The notes beneath the pieces were generated by a model that saw nothing but the letters and a program-made list of their open reading frames with translations, was not told the DNA's origin and searched no databases. Positions 28,363-37,143 of a stretch of 64,000 nucleotides of DNA are shown here, one piece after another (position 1 is the first letter of the stretch; every line of letters starts with the position of its first letter). A program made the position numbers and the translations under genes. Source of the DNA: Micrococcales bacterium (lineage in GTDB: Bacteria; Actinomycetota; Actinomycetes; Actinomycetales; Microbacteriaceae); assembly GCA_017306245.1 (NCBI GenBank), contig JAFKIY010000001.1, forward strand, positions 248,001 through 312,000, read 5' to 3'.

Positions 28363-29370
28363 TCAGAATGCGACGCGGATGTGGCCGACCGGCACGCCTC
28401 CGCCGAGTACCTGCTCGGTGACGAGCGCTGCGACCCGCGCAGCGTCGGCGGGAGCGATGGCCCCGGCGCGTGCGAGGAGCTCAAGGGCCGCGAGGCTCGT
28501 GATGCGGTGGCTGCCGTCCAGCGATTTCATGGCGACCGCCGTGCCGTCCGCCGCGCCCATCGCGATGACGCCCTCCGCGCCGCCCTTGCAGAGCAGGCCG
28601 AGTTCCTCGATGACCACCGTGTTCGCCCTGCCCGGGCCGTCGATCGCCCACGGATATTCCTGGATCGCAGCGGCCAGCCGCGCGACATCCGCGTCGTCGC
28701 CGTCCGGGTTCCTGCCGCGGGCGACGAGCGAAAACACTCTGGCCAGCGCGCGCAGACTCACCGCGAACAGCGGCGCGCCGCATCCGTCGACGCCCACGTG
28801 CCCCACCGGCTCGCCCGTGAATTCCTCGATCGTGTCGCGGATTCGCACCTGGAGCGGGTGCACCGGGTCCAGGTAACTCTCGATCGGCCAGCCGTTCTCG
28901 ACGCACGCGAGCAGGAACGCCGCATGCTTGCCCGAGCAGTTCATCATGACCCTGTGCTTTTCACCGCTCGTGCGCGCCGCCGCCGCCGACTGCGCGTCGC
29001 CGGGCCAGTCGAGCGGGCACTGCAGCGCATCCTCGGTGAGCCCCGCCCGCTCCAGCAGCTGCGACACCACCTCGAGGTGCGCCGGGGTTCCCGAGTGGCT
29101 CGCCGAGGCGAGCACGAGTTGTGCCCCGTCGAGCGCGACGCCGGACCTCATGACCGCGAGCGCCTGCATCGGTTTGAGCGACGAGCGCGGGTAGACAATG
29201 GCCTCCACATCGCCGAGCGACTCGATCACGTCACCGTCCGGCGACACAGTCACGGCAGCGCCCAGATGGCGCGATTCCGCCAAACCGTTCCGTTCGAGCG
29301 TCGCCAACTCCACGACGCCGTCAACGCCGAGGGCGTGCCGACGACCGGAGTCGCCAGCGGCTTCGGTCAC
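28363..29370 (-). CDS. L-asparaginase II-like amidohydrolase
   Basis: This 335-residue protein belongs to the asparaginase II family (Pfam 06089 type), which hydrolyses asparagine to aspartate and ammonia. It shows IVYPRSSLKPMQALAVMRSG near the start, SHSGTPAHL, MNCSGKHAAFL and GVDGCGAPLFAVSL, all conserved in the family. No signal peptide is visible, so it is cytosolic. GTG 29370 overlaps the stop of gabT by four bases, so the two are one transcript. It ends 11 bases from the convergent GH13 gene. Confidence 0.88.
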   Translation of the reverse strand: MTEAAGDSGRRHALGVDGVVELATLERNGLAESRHLGAAVTVSPDGDVIESLGDVEAIVYPRSSLKPMQALAVMRSGVALDGAQLVLASASHSGTPAHLEVVSQLLERAGLTEDALQCPLDWPGDAQSAAAARTSGEKHRVMMNCSGKHAAFLLACVENGWPIESYLDPVHPLQVRIRDTIEEFTGEPVGHVGVDGCGAPLFAVSLRALARVFSLVARGRNPDGDDADVARLAAAIQEYPWAIDGPGRANTVVIEELGLLCKGGAEGVIAMGAADGTAVAMKSLDGSHRITSLAALELLARAGAIAPADAARVAALVTEQVLGGGVPVGHIRVAF

Positions 29371-30746
29371 AGGGCGGCGAGCGCGTCCTCGATCACGCTC
29401 AGGGCGTCCAGAATCTGCTCGTCGCTGATGGCGAGGCTCGGCAGGAACCGGATGACATTGCCGTACGTGCCGGCGGTGAGCAGGATCACCCCGTGCTCGA
29501 ACGCGTAGCGCGAAATGGCGGCCACCGCGGCGGCGTTGGGTTCCTTCGTCGTCGCACCGGTTCCCGGCTGCACGAACTCGATCGCGATCATCGCGCCGAT
29601 CCCGCGAACGTCCCCGATGACATCGAACTTCTTCTGCAGGCGAAGCAACTCGGGCTTGAGCGTGTTCTCGATGCGCGTAGCCTCGGCGAGAAGCCCCTTC
29701 GTCTCGATGGAGTCGAACACGGCGATCGCGGCGGCAGCGGAAACCGGGTTCCCGCCGAACGTGCCGCCGAGGCCGCCGGGGTGCGAGGCATCCATGATCT
29801 CGGCGCGGCCGGTCACGGCGGCAAGCGGCAGGCCGCCTGCTATGCCCTTCGCCGAGAGCACGAGGTCCGGAATGAGGCCGAAGTGCTCGCTCGAGAAGTA
29901 CTTTCCGGTGCGGGCCATGCCCGCCTGGATCTCGTCCGCGATGAACACGATGCCGTTCTCGGTGCACCACTTCTGCAGGGCGGGGAGGTAGCCCTCCGCG
30001 GGCACCATGAACCCGCCCTCACCCTGGATGGGCTCCACGACGAGGCACGCGAGGTCGGATGCGCCCACGGTCTTGTCGAGGAAGGCGATCGTGCGCGCTG
30101 CGGCCTCCGGCCCGGTGAGGCCGTCGTGGTACGGGTAGGAGTTCGGGGCGTGGTGGATGTCGCCGGCGAACGGGCCGAAGCCGAGCTTGTACGGCATCGA
30201 CTTGTAGTTCATGGCCATCGTGAGGTTAGTGCGTCCGTGGAACGCGTGGTCGAGCACGGCGACTGCCTTGCGCCCGGTGTACTTGCGCGCGATCTTCACG
30301 CCGTTCTCCACCGCCTCAGCTCCCGCGTTCACGAGGAGGGACTTCTTCGGGAAGTCGCCCGGCGTGTGCTCGGCGAGCAGCTCGGCAACCCGAACGTAGC
30401 CCTCGTACGGCGTGATCGTGAACAGGCCGTGGGTGAGTTCCCCGACCTGCTGGCGGGCCGCGGCGACGACCGCGTCATCCGTGTGCCCGATCGTCGTCAC
30501 CCCGATGCCCGATCCGAGGTCGATGAACTGGTTGCCGTCGACGTCGACGATGATCGCGCCGTGCGCGTGGTCGATGTAGACGGGGAAACCGGATGCCGCG
30601 CCGCTCGCGACAACCGCGTTGCGTCGCTCGTGCAGGGCAAGGGATTTGGGGCCGGGGATGGCCGTGACCACTCGACGTTCGCTGGGGGCGCCGGAGCGCC
30701 CTGAGCTCGATGTCGAGGAAACAGTGGGAGCGAGCGTATCAGTCAT
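29367..30746 (-). CDS. gabT: 4-aminobutyrate-2-oxoglutarate aminotransferase
   Basis: This 459-residue class III aminotransferase moves the amino group of GABA to 2-oxoglutarate, giving succinate semialdehyde. FIDLGSGIGVTTIGHTDDAV, NAGAEAVENGVKIARKYTG, FIADEIQAGMARTG and the lysine region LVLSAKGIAGGLPLAAVTGR match actinobacterial GabT closely. GABA is an end product of putrescine breakdown, which links it to the potDABC block. No succinate-semialdehyde dehydrogenase is in the window. A -10 TAGAAT at 30756-30761 lies nine bases before the ATG. Confidence 0.95.
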   Translation of the reverse strand: MTDTLAPTVSSTSSSGRSGAPSERRVVTAIPGPKSLALHERRNAVVASGAASGFPVYIDHAHGAIIVDVDGNQFIDLGSGIGVTTIGHTDDAVVAAARQQVGELTHGLFTITPYEGYVRVAELLAEHTPGDFPKKSLLVNAGAEAVENGVKIARKYTGRKAVAVLDHAFHGRTNLTMAMNYKSMPYKLGFGPFAGDIHHAPNSYPYHDGLTGPEAAARTIAFLDKTVGASDLACLVVEPIQGEGGFMVPAEGYLPALQKWCTENGIVFIADEIQAGMARTGKYFSSEHFGLIPDLVLSAKGIAGGLPLAAVTGRAEIMDASHPGGLGGTFGGNPVSAAAAIAVFDSIETKGLLAEATRIENTLKPELLRLQKKFDVIGDVRGIGAMIAIEFVQPGTGATTKEPNAAAVAAISRYAFEHGVILLTAGTYGNVIRFLPSLAISDEQILDALSVIEDALAAL

Positions 30747-30755
30747 AGTGATCCC

Positions 30756-30776
30756 ATTCTATCTGCGGTGATAGCG
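30756..30776. promoter_or_regulatory. Back-to-back promoters of gabT and osmC
   Basis: In a 38-base divergent gap, the minus strand has TAGAAT (30756-30761) nine bases before the gabT ATG, and the plus strand has TAGCGT (30771-30776) eight bases before the OsmC ATG. Both 5' leaders must be nearly absent, and each -35 would fall inside or over the other promoter, so the two may compete for polymerase. Confidence 0.45.
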
Positions 30777-30784
30777 TGCAGAGC

Positions 30785-31255
30785 ATGCGAACCGAACATC
30801 ACTATTCGACGACGATTCAGTGGCGCGGCAACCGCGGAACGGGCACGAGCGGATACCGGGATTACGGCCGCGAGGTGCTCGTGTCCGCGGACGGCAAGCA
30901 TCCGATCGACGGGTCGGCCGACCCGACCTTCCACGGGAACGCCGACCGTTGGAATCCGGAAGAAATGCTGCTCGCCGCCCTCAGCCAGTGCCACCTGCTC
31001 AGCTACCTGCACGTGGCCGTTCTCCGCGGGTTTGTCGTCACCGCCTACACTGATGAGGCGGTCGGCTCGATGGAGCAGACCCCGGACGGCGGCGGCCATT
31101 TCACGTCGGTGACGCTGCGGCCGCTCGTGACTGTGGCCTCCTCCGACATGGTGGATGCCGCCATTCACGGCCACGAACTGGCGAACAGGATGTGTTTCAT
31201 CGCGAACTCGGTGAACTTCCCTGTGCTGCACGAGCCGCGAGTGGTCGTAGGCTGA
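30785..31255 (+). CDS. OsmC/Ohr family peroxiredoxin-like protein
   Basis: This 156-residue protein has both redox cysteines of the family, C69 in LSQCHLLSYL and C137 in ANRMCFIANSVNFPV. With the PEEMLLAAL segment these identify the OsmC/Ohr fold, which reduces organic hydroperoxides using thiols. It is cytosolic. I prefer ATG 30785, eight bases after TAGCGT; a GTG at 30776 would overlap the promoter. Confidence 0.9.
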   Translation: MRTEHHYSTTIQWRGNRGTGTSGYRDYGREVLVSADGKHPIDGSADPTFHGNADRWNPEEMLLAALSQCHLLSYLHVAVLRGFVVTAYTDEAVGSMEQTPDGGGHFTSVTLRPLVTVASSDMVDAAIHGHELANRMCFIANSVNFPVLHEPRVVVG

Positions 31256-31340
31256 GTGGCTGGCGGACTTCTGTCAGCGTTTGCCTAGTTTGTGCCGACA
31301 GGATTGCCACGCCATCATTTCTGACGACGAAAGCAGCCCT

Positions 31341-32339
31341 GTGCCGAAATTCCTCACCGCGCTCGCACTCGCGAGCCTGGTCGCCCTCCCGCTCGTCTCG
31401 TGCAGTTCGCCCGCGGATGCCGGATGCGAGGCGCAGCCCGGCCCGCACTCGTCCCAGGTCAAGGTGACGGGCACGTTCGGGGACCAGCCGACCGTGACGA
31501 TGCCTCCCGCCTTCGACGCCACGACGACCGAGCGCAGCGTTCTCGTGAACGGGTCTGGCGAGCGCGCCGTGGAGGGCGAACTCGTGCAGACCCATTACGC
31601 CGTGTACAACGCGTCGACCGGGCAACCCGTCGAACTCACCCCCGGCGCGGTCTGGGGCGAGGGCAACTTCGTCATCGACAAGGCGCAGAAGGATGCGCTT
31701 CCCGGCCTCTACAAGTCACTGCTGTGCTCGAGGGCGGGCGACCGGGTGGTGTCTGCCGTGCCGCCGAGCGAACTGTTCGGTGCGCTCGGCGTGGACATGT
31801 CCAAGCAGGGCATTGGCAAGACGGACACCGTCGTCTTCATTTTCGACGTCAGCAAGGTCGGGCCGGCTCCGACGCCGACGCCGACCGCGACGCCGACTCC
31901 AACCCCCCTTTCCTTGCCCACGCCGGGGGACTGGGTCGACAATGTCCCGACTGTCGATCTGTCGGGGAGTGTGCCCGTCGTGACGCTTCCGTCGACCCCG
32001 CCGCCGGCCCAGCTGGAACTGAAGGTTCTCACCGAGGGAACCGGCGCCGAGGTCGCCGCAATGTCGAACGTGCAGGTGACGATCGACTATCAGGGGATTT
32101 CGTGGGACACGAAGATGATCTTCGATCAGAGCTTCGGCACGGGGAAGCCTGCAAAGTTCCCGGTGGGCGGCGTCATCCAGGGGTTCGCCGCCGCGATCGT
32201 CGGCCACAAGGTCGGGTCGACCGTGATCGTCTCGATCCCGCCGAAATACGCGTACGGGGAAGGCGCGATCAATGATGCCGACCTGAAAGGTCAGACTCTC
32301 GTGTTCCTCATCACAATCCACGACGCAGCGGCCGAGTAG
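31341..32339 (+). CDS. FKBP-type peptidyl-prolyl isomerase lipoprotein with two FKBP-like domains
   Basis: This 332-residue protein has a lipoprotein signal (FLTALALASLVALPLVSC), placing it on the outer face of the membrane. A first, degenerate FKBP-like domain spans about 55-170 and lacks the usual aromatic pocket residues. A Pro-Thr linker follows (near 175-190), then a typical FKBP domain (about 225-330) with FDQSFGTGKPAKFPVGGVIQ, VGSTVIVSIPPKYAYGEG and LVFLITI. It should assist folding of exported proteins. GTG 31341 is the start; the upstream ribosome-binding site is weak. Confidence 0.9.
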   Translation: MPKFLTALALASLVALPLVSCSSPADAGCEAQPGPHSSQVKVTGTFGDQPTVTMPPAFDATTTERSVLVNGSGERAVEGELVQTHYAVYNASTGQPVELTPGAVWGEGNFVIDKAQKDALPGLYKSLLCSRAGDRVVSAVPPSELFGALGVDMSKQGIGKTDTVVFIFDVSKVGPAPTPTPTATPTPTPLSLPTPGDWVDNVPTVDLSGSVPVVTLPSTPPPAQLELKVLTEGTGAEVAAMSNVQVTIDYQGISWDTKMIFDQSFGTGKPAKFPVGGVIQGFAAAIVGHKVGSTVIVSIPPKYAYGEGAINDADLKGQTLVFLITIHDAAAE

Positions 32340-32407
32340 AACCCGGGTTCAGGGAATCTCGGGCATGCGCAGGTCCGCCGGCAAGCCCATTTCCAGCTAA
32401 CGGCGGG

Positions 32408-32413
32408 TACTCT
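32408..32413 (+). promoter_or_regulatory. -10 element of the site-2 protease gene, leaderless
   Basis: TACTCT at 32408-32413 is followed after six bases by ATG 32420. No ribosome-binding site is present. Confidence 0.5.
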
Positions 32414-32419
32414 CACACC

Positions 32420-33748
32420 ATGGAAACCGTGCTCCTCTACATTCTGGGCATCGTCATCGTCACGGTGGGGCTCGCGATCTCGATCGCCCTGCACGAGCTC
32501 GGCCACCTCGTCCCCGCGAAACTGTTCGGGGTGCGCGTCGGCCAGTACATGATCGGGTTCGGGCCGACGCTGTGGTCGCGCACGCGCGGCGAAACCGAGT
32601 ACGGCGTGAAGGCGATTCCGCTCGGCGGATACATCTCCATGGCCGGAATGTTCCCCCCGGCGAAGGAGGGGGAGCGCGGACGCACGGCCAGTACCGGATT
32701 CTTCCAGGCCATGGTGCAGGATGCCCGCACCTCGAGCGCCGACACCGTGCGGGACGGCGAGGAGCACCGCACGTTCTACGGGCTTGCCGTGTGGAAGCGC
32801 ATCATCATCATGTGCGGGGGGCCGTTCATGAACCTCGTGATCGCGGTCGTGCTGTTCGCGGTCGTGCTCAGCGGATTCGGCGTGCAGCAGGTGAGCACGA
32901 CGATCGGCAGCGTGAGCCAGTGCCTGCTGCCGGCGACGAGCACCCAGACGGAGTGCGCCCCGAGCGACCCGCTCGCCCCCGCCGCCGCAGCGGGCATCCG
33001 CCCTGGCGACCGGCTCGTGAGCATCAACGGCACGGCGGTGACCGACTGGTCGGCTGCGAGCGCGATCATTCAGGAGTCGCCGGCGCAAACGCTGACCATC
33101 GTCGTCGACCGTGACGGGAAAGCGGTGACCCTGCACGCCACTCCGGCCCTCACGAAGCGTTATGTGCCGGGCAAGGACGGCAAGGTTGCCACCGGCTCCG
33201 ACGGGAAGCCGCTCACGCACGAGGTGGGCATGCTCGGCATCACCGCGGCATACGAATACGTGCAGCAACCCCTGACGGCCGTGCTGCCGGCCGTCGGCGA
33301 CAACATCGCGGCGGTCGGGAACATCATCCTGCACCTTCCGCAGCGCATGGTCGATGTGTGGAATGCGGCGTTCGGCTCCGAGGCGCGCGATCCGAACGGC
33401 CCGATCAGCGTCGTCGGCGTGGGTCGGATCGCCGGCGAGGTCACGAGCATCAACACGATTCCGCTTCAGGACCGTGCCGCCTATCTCATCGGGCTCGTCG
33501 GTTCGGTCAACGTCGCCCTGCTCGTGTTCAACCTCATCCCGCTCATGCCGCTCGACGGCGGGCACATCGCGGGGGCGCTGTGGGAGGGCATCCGGCGCTT
33601 CTTCGCGAAACTGTTCAAGCGGCGCGACCCCGGGCCGGTGGACACCGCGAAGGTGATTCCGCTCACCATGGTCGTCGTCGTGCTGCTCGGCGCGATGAGC
33701 CTCCTGCTCATTTACGCGGACATCGTGAAGCCGATCAGCGTTCTGTAG
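32420..33748 (+). CDS. Site-2 intramembrane metalloprotease (RseP/Rip1 type, M50)
   Basis: This 442-residue membrane protease has zinc ligands H25-E26-LG-H29 in the first helix and D379 in NLIPLMPLDGGH near the end. A PDZ domain (about 165-240; ATSTQTECAPSDPLAPAAAAGIRPGDRLVS region) sits between them. Relatives cut membrane-bound anti-sigma factors and control envelope stress responses. The PDZ-adjacent segment is longer than in E. coli. The usual actinobacterial partners dxr and ispG are not beside it; an FKBP lipoprotein gene lies 80 bases upstream instead. Confidence 0.93.
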   Translation: METVLLYILGIVIVTVGLAISIALHELGHLVPAKLFGVRVGQYMIGFGPTLWSRTRGETEYGVKAIPLGGYISMAGMFPPAKEGERGRTASTGFFQAMVQDARTSSADTVRDGEEHRTFYGLAVWKRIIIMCGGPFMNLVIAVVLFAVVLSGFGVQQVSTTIGSVSQCLLPATSTQTECAPSDPLAPAAAAGIRPGDRLVSINGTAVTDWSAASAIIQESPAQTLTIVVDRDGKAVTLHATPALTKRYVPGKDGKVATGSDGKPLTHEVGMLGITAAYEYVQQPLTAVLPAVGDNIAAVGNIILHLPQRMVDVWNAAFGSEARDPNGPISVVGVGRIAGEVTSINTIPLQDRAAYLIGLVGSVNVALLVFNLIPLMPLDGGHIAGALWEGIRRFFAKLFKRRDPGPVDTAKVIPLTMVVVVLLGAMSLLLIYADIVKPISVL

Positions 33749-33763
33749 CGGCGGCGCGCCTGA

Positions 33764-33823
33764 GCTTGACCTTGGGGTCGCCGCCCAGGGACGCCCGCCA
33801 CACCTGCGACCCCAAGGTCAAGC
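33764..33823. terminator. 17-bp perfect inverted repeat between convergent genes, likely bidirectional terminator
   Basis: Left arm 33764-33780 (GCTTGACCTTGGGGTCG) and right arm 33807-33823 are exact reverse complements with a 26-base loop. It lies in the 102-base gap between the site-2 protease and the convergent thiolase gene. No T-run follows, as is usual in high-GC actinobacteria. A repeated extragenic palindrome is the alternative. Confidence 0.6.
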
Positions 33824-33850
33824 CCAGACGCTGTTGACCTGCCGCTGCTG

Positions 33851-35026
33851 CTAGCGGCTCAGCAGCAGCGCTTCGCCCTGCCCGCCGCCGCCGCACAGGG
33901 ACACCGCTGCACGACCGGCCCCGCGGCGCTTCAGCTCGTAGGCGGCGTGGAGCGCAAGCCGGGCACCGGAGGCGCCGATCGGGTGACCGAGCGAAATCGC
34001 GCCGCCGTGGATGTTCACGATGTCGTGGCTCACACCGAGTGCGCGGGTGGAGTGCAGGGACACCGCGGCGAACGCCTCGTTGATTTCGATGAAGTCGAGG
34101 TCGCTCACTTCCCATTGTTCGCGCTCGAGCGCCGCGCTGATCGCGTGCGCGGGCTGGCCGTGAAGCGAGTTGTCCGGGCCGGCAACCTGCCCTGGCGCCC
34201 CGAGCAGCGCGAGCCATTCCAGGTTGTGGTCCTCGGCGTAGTCGCGGCTGCAGATGATGAGAGCGGCCGCGCCGTCCGTGATCTGCGAGGAGTTTCCCGC
34301 CGTGATGGTGCCCTCGGGGTCGAAGGCCGGCTTGAGGCCGGCCAGGGTTTCCTCGGTGCTTTCGGGGCGGACGCCCTCATCGGCGGTTACGACGATGTCG
34401 CCCTTCCGGCCCCTGACCGTCACGGGGGTGATCTCCTCGGCCAGCAGCTCGGCTGCAGCGCCCGCGCGCTGGTGGGACGCCGCGGCGATGCGGTCCTGGT
34501 CGCCGCGGGAGATCCCCAGCGGCACGTTGTGACGCTCGGTGGACAGTCCCATGGAGTCGTGATCGAACGCATCCGAGAGTCCGTCGTGGGCCATGTGATC
34601 GAGAGCGGTCACCGAACCATACGGCCAGCCCTTGCGCGAGCCCATGAGAAGGTGCGGGGCGTTGCTCATGGACTCCTGGCCGCCGACCGCGACCACTTCG
34701 GCCTCGCCCGAGCGGATGAGCCGGGCGCCGTCGATGATCGCGGTGAGTCCGGAGAGGCACAGCTTGTTGATGGTCGTGGCCGGCACGTCATAGCTGATCC
34801 CGGCGGCAATGGACGTCTGCCTCGCCGGCCCCTGACCAGCACCGGCCTGGAGCACCTGGCCGAAGAGCACGGCATCGATGTCCGCCGCGTCGATTCCGGA
34901 GCGCTCGATCGCGGCGCGCAGCGCCGTCGCACCGAGTTCCACCGCGCTCAGCGTGGAAAGGGATCCGTTCAGTTTCCCTTGCGGGGTACGTGCTCCGGCG
35001 AGGATGACGACGTCGCGCTGCTCCAT
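33851..35026 (-). CDS. Acetyl-CoA C-acetyltransferase (thiolase)
   Basis: This 391-residue biosynthetic/degradative thiolase has nucleophile C90 in TINKLCLSGL, the EINEAFAAVSLHS block, GHPIGASGAR, and the C-terminal SLCGGGGQGEALLL with the second catalytic Cys. It condenses or cleaves acetoacetyl-CoA, and it might also serve 3-oxoadipyl-CoA for the phenylacetate route. ATG 35026 has AGGGAG upstream. It is divergent from the ABC importer and probably belongs with the CoA-transferase and dehydrogenase genes downstream of that importer. Confidence 0.94.
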   Translation of the reverse strand: MEQRDVVILAGARTPQGKLNGSLSTLSAVELGATALRAAIERSGIDAADIDAVLFGQVLQAGAGQGPARQTSIAAGISYDVPATTINKLCLSGLTAIIDGARLIRSGEAEVVAVGGQESMSNAPHLLMGSRKGWPYGSVTALDHMAHDGLSDAFDHDSMGLSTERHNVPLGISRGDQDRIAAASHQRAGAAAELLAEEITPVTVRGRKGDIVVTADEGVRPESTEETLAGLKPAFDPEGTITAGNSSQITDGAAALIICSRDYAEDHNLEWLALLGAPGQVAGPDNSLHGQPAHAISAALEREQWEVSDLDFIEINEAFAAVSLHSTRALGVSHDIVNIHGGAISLGHPIGASGARLALHAAYELKRRGAGRAAVSLCGGGGQGEALLLSR

Positions 35027-35067
35027 GGTGTGCTCCCTGCGAATAGTGTTGAAACGGTGAGTCCTGT

Positions 35068-35097
35068 TTGACACTCTAGCGCGGAACAGGCTACATT
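35068..35097 (+). promoter_or_regulatory. Promoter of the branched-chain-type ABC operon
   Basis: TTGACA (35068-35073) and TACATT (35092-35097) are 18 bases apart, the best-formed sigma-70-type promoter in the window. It should drive the long operon 35167-46261. An imperfect inverted repeat (AGTGTTGAAAC at 35045-35055, GTTTGACACT at 35066-35075) overlaps the -35 and is a candidate site for the TetR protein encoded at 41426. Confidence 0.65.
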
Positions 35098-35166
35098 ACT
35101 GAGACCTGAATCGTCTGTCATGTTTTGGGCGATTCCCTACGTCAACACAGCATGAAAGGCAGTTAA

Positions 35167-36369
35167 ATGCGAGTATCGAAGAAATACCTCGCTCCGGCCA
35201 TCCTGGCCATAGCGGGATTGGCGCTTGCTGGATGCGCGCCCACAACAGGAGGAGACTCCGGAACCAACGACGGCGCTGACAAGGCCCCGGTGAAGGTTGC
35301 CATCATCACGTCCGAAACCGGACCGCTCGCGGGATACGGCGAAGAATACCTGCAGGGCTTCAAGGCCGGACTCGACTACGCCACGGACGGAACCGGCAAG
35401 GTCGACGGACGCGCGCTCGACATCACCTACACGGATGACGCCGGCGACTCCGACAAGGCCGTCTCTGCGGCGAAGGAGGCCATCGGAAACGGCACGCAGA
35501 TCATCGCGGGCACCGTCTCCTCCGGTATCGCCCTTGCGGTCGCCGAGCAGGCGGCCCAGAACAAGATTCTGTACATCTCCGGCCCTGCGGCGGCGGACGC
35601 CATCACGGGCGTGAACGAGTACACCTTCCGCTCCGGGCGCCAGACGATTCAGGATGTCGCCACGGCGGGAACCTTCGTGGGCGACCTGAGCGGCAAGAAC
35701 GTGCTCGTGTTCGCGCAGGACACGGCGTTCGGCCAGGGCAACGTCGCCGGCGTGAAGGCGGTCCTTGGAGCCAAGGGAGCCAACGTCACCGGCGAGCTCG
35801 TCCCGGAGGATGCCACCGAGTTCACCCCGTTCGCGCAGAAGATCGTCGCGGCCAAGCCCGACATGGTCTTCGTCGCGTGGGCTGGTGCCACCACCGGTGC
35901 GATGTGGCAGGCGCTCTCCCAGCAGGGCGTATTCAAGATTGCCCCGGTCGTGACCGGTCTTGCCAACATCGCCAGTTACGGCGCCTACGGCCCGGCCAGC
36001 GAGGACATCAGCTTCCTGAGCTACTACTTCGGCGGCGCGGGCGGCACCGATGTCGAGAAGGCGATGATCGCATACCTCGAGAAGAACAACGAGCAGGCCG
36101 ACCTGTTCACGCCGGACGGCTTCGTCGCGGCCCAGATGATCGTTCACGCGATCAAGAAGGGCGGCGGTGACGACGTTCAGAAGATGATCAAGTCCCTCGA
36201 GGGCTGGAGCTTCGACTCCGTCAAGGGCAAGCTCACGATCCGCGCCGAGGACCACGCTGTCCTGCAGCCGATGTTCCAGGCGAAGCTCGTCAAGTCGGGC
36301 GACACCTACAAGCCGGAGCTGATCAAGAAGGTCGACGCCGACACCGTCGCACCGCCGCTCGCAAAGTAG
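35167..36369 (+). CDS. Branched-chain amino acid-type ABC transporter binding lipoprotein
   Basis: This 400-residue Leu/Ile/Val-binding-protein-like protein has a lipobox (LALAGC) after a short signal peptide. The type I periplasmic-binding fold is shown by VAIITSETGPLAGYGEEYLQ, YTDDAGDSDKAVSAAKEAIG and AGTVSSGIALAVAEQAAQ. In actinobacteria such systems import amino acids but also amides, aromatic or short-chain acids. The downstream acyl-CoA ligase and CoA-transferase argue for an organic acid substrate. GAAAGG precedes the ATG by seven bases. Confidence 0.92.
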   Translation: MRVSKKYLAPAILAIAGLALAGCAPTTGGDSGTNDGADKAPVKVAIITSETGPLAGYGEEYLQGFKAGLDYATDGTGKVDGRALDITYTDDAGDSDKAVSAAKEAIGNGTQIIAGTVSSGIALAVAEQAAQNKILYISGPAAADAITGVNEYTFRSGRQTIQDVATAGTFVGDLSGKNVLVFAQDTAFGQGNVAGVKAVLGAKGANVTGELVPEDATEFTPFAQKIVAAKPDMVFVAWAGATTGAMWQALSQQGVFKIAPVVTGLANIASYGAYGPASEDISFLSYYFGGAGGTDVEKAMIAYLEKNNEQADLFTPDGFVAAQMIVHAIKKGGGDDVQKMIKSLEGWSFDSVKGKLTIRAEDHAVLQPMFQAKLVKSGDTYKPELIKKVDADTVAPPLAK

Positions 36370-36381
36370 TATCAGCGAACG

Positions 36382-37143
36382 ATGACTGCCAACCAGCCCG
36401 TGCTCGCCGTAGAGCACCTCAGCCTCCAGATCGGCGGCGCGCGCATCCTCGAGGATGTCACGCTGCAGGTCGCCGAGGGTGAGATGCTCGGCGTGATCGG
36501 CCCGAATGGGGCGGGTAAAACCACCCTGTTCAATCTCATTTCGGGCGTGATCGCCCCCACCTCGGGGACGATCCGCCTGAACGGGAGGGACGTCACGAAC
36601 GAGCAGATCCACCGCCGGGCACGGGCTGGGATCGGCAGAACGTTTCAAACCTCGAGCCTGTTCAACGGGCTCTCTGCGCACGAGAACGTGAGGCTTGCCG
36701 CGCAGGTCGAACTGGGCGGCAGCCTCTCGATCGTGCGTTTTCCCAACAAACGCGATCGGGCCAGCGCCATCGCCTCGGATCGGCTCGACGAGGTCGGGCT
36801 CGCCCACCATGCGCAAACGGATGCCGGGGTGCTGTCGCACGGCGACAAGCGCAAACTCGAGATCGCCATGCTTCTGGCCACGAATCCGCGCCTCATTCTT
36901 CTGGACGAGCCCATGGCCGGGGTCGCTTCGGGCGATGTCCCTGGCCTCGTCGAGGTGATCCGCGGCCTGCACAAGGACAGCGGACGGACCGTCCTCATGG
37001 TCGAACACCACATCGACGTCGTCCTCGGGCTCGTCGACAATGTCGCGGTCATGCACCACGGCCAGCTTCTGGCGCACGACACCCCCGAGGCGGTCATGGC
37101 GAACCCGGCCGTGCAGGGCGCATACCTGGGGGACGCCGCGTGA
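36382..37143 (+). CDS. livG: ABC transporter ATPase, LivG type
   Basis: This is a 253-residue protein. Walker A is GPNGAGKTT. The signature is altered to LSHGDKRKLEIAMLLA, which is usual for LivG, and Walker B is LILLDEPMAGV. The VEHHIDVVLGLVDNVAVMHHG stretch after Walker B is also family-typical. It starts 13 bases after the binding-protein gene and overlaps livF. Confidence 0.95.
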   Translation: MTANQPVLAVEHLSLQIGGARILEDVTLQVAEGEMLGVIGPNGAGKTTLFNLISGVIAPTSGTIRLNGRDVTNEQIHRRARAGIGRTFQTSSLFNGLSAHENVRLAAQVELGGSLSIVRFPNKRDRASAIASDRLDEVGLAHHAQTDAGVLSHGDKRKLEIAMLLATNPRLILLDEPMAGVASGDVPGLVEVIRGLHKDSGRTVLMVEHHIDVVLGLVDNVAVMHHGQLLAHDTPEAVMANPAVQGAYLGDAA

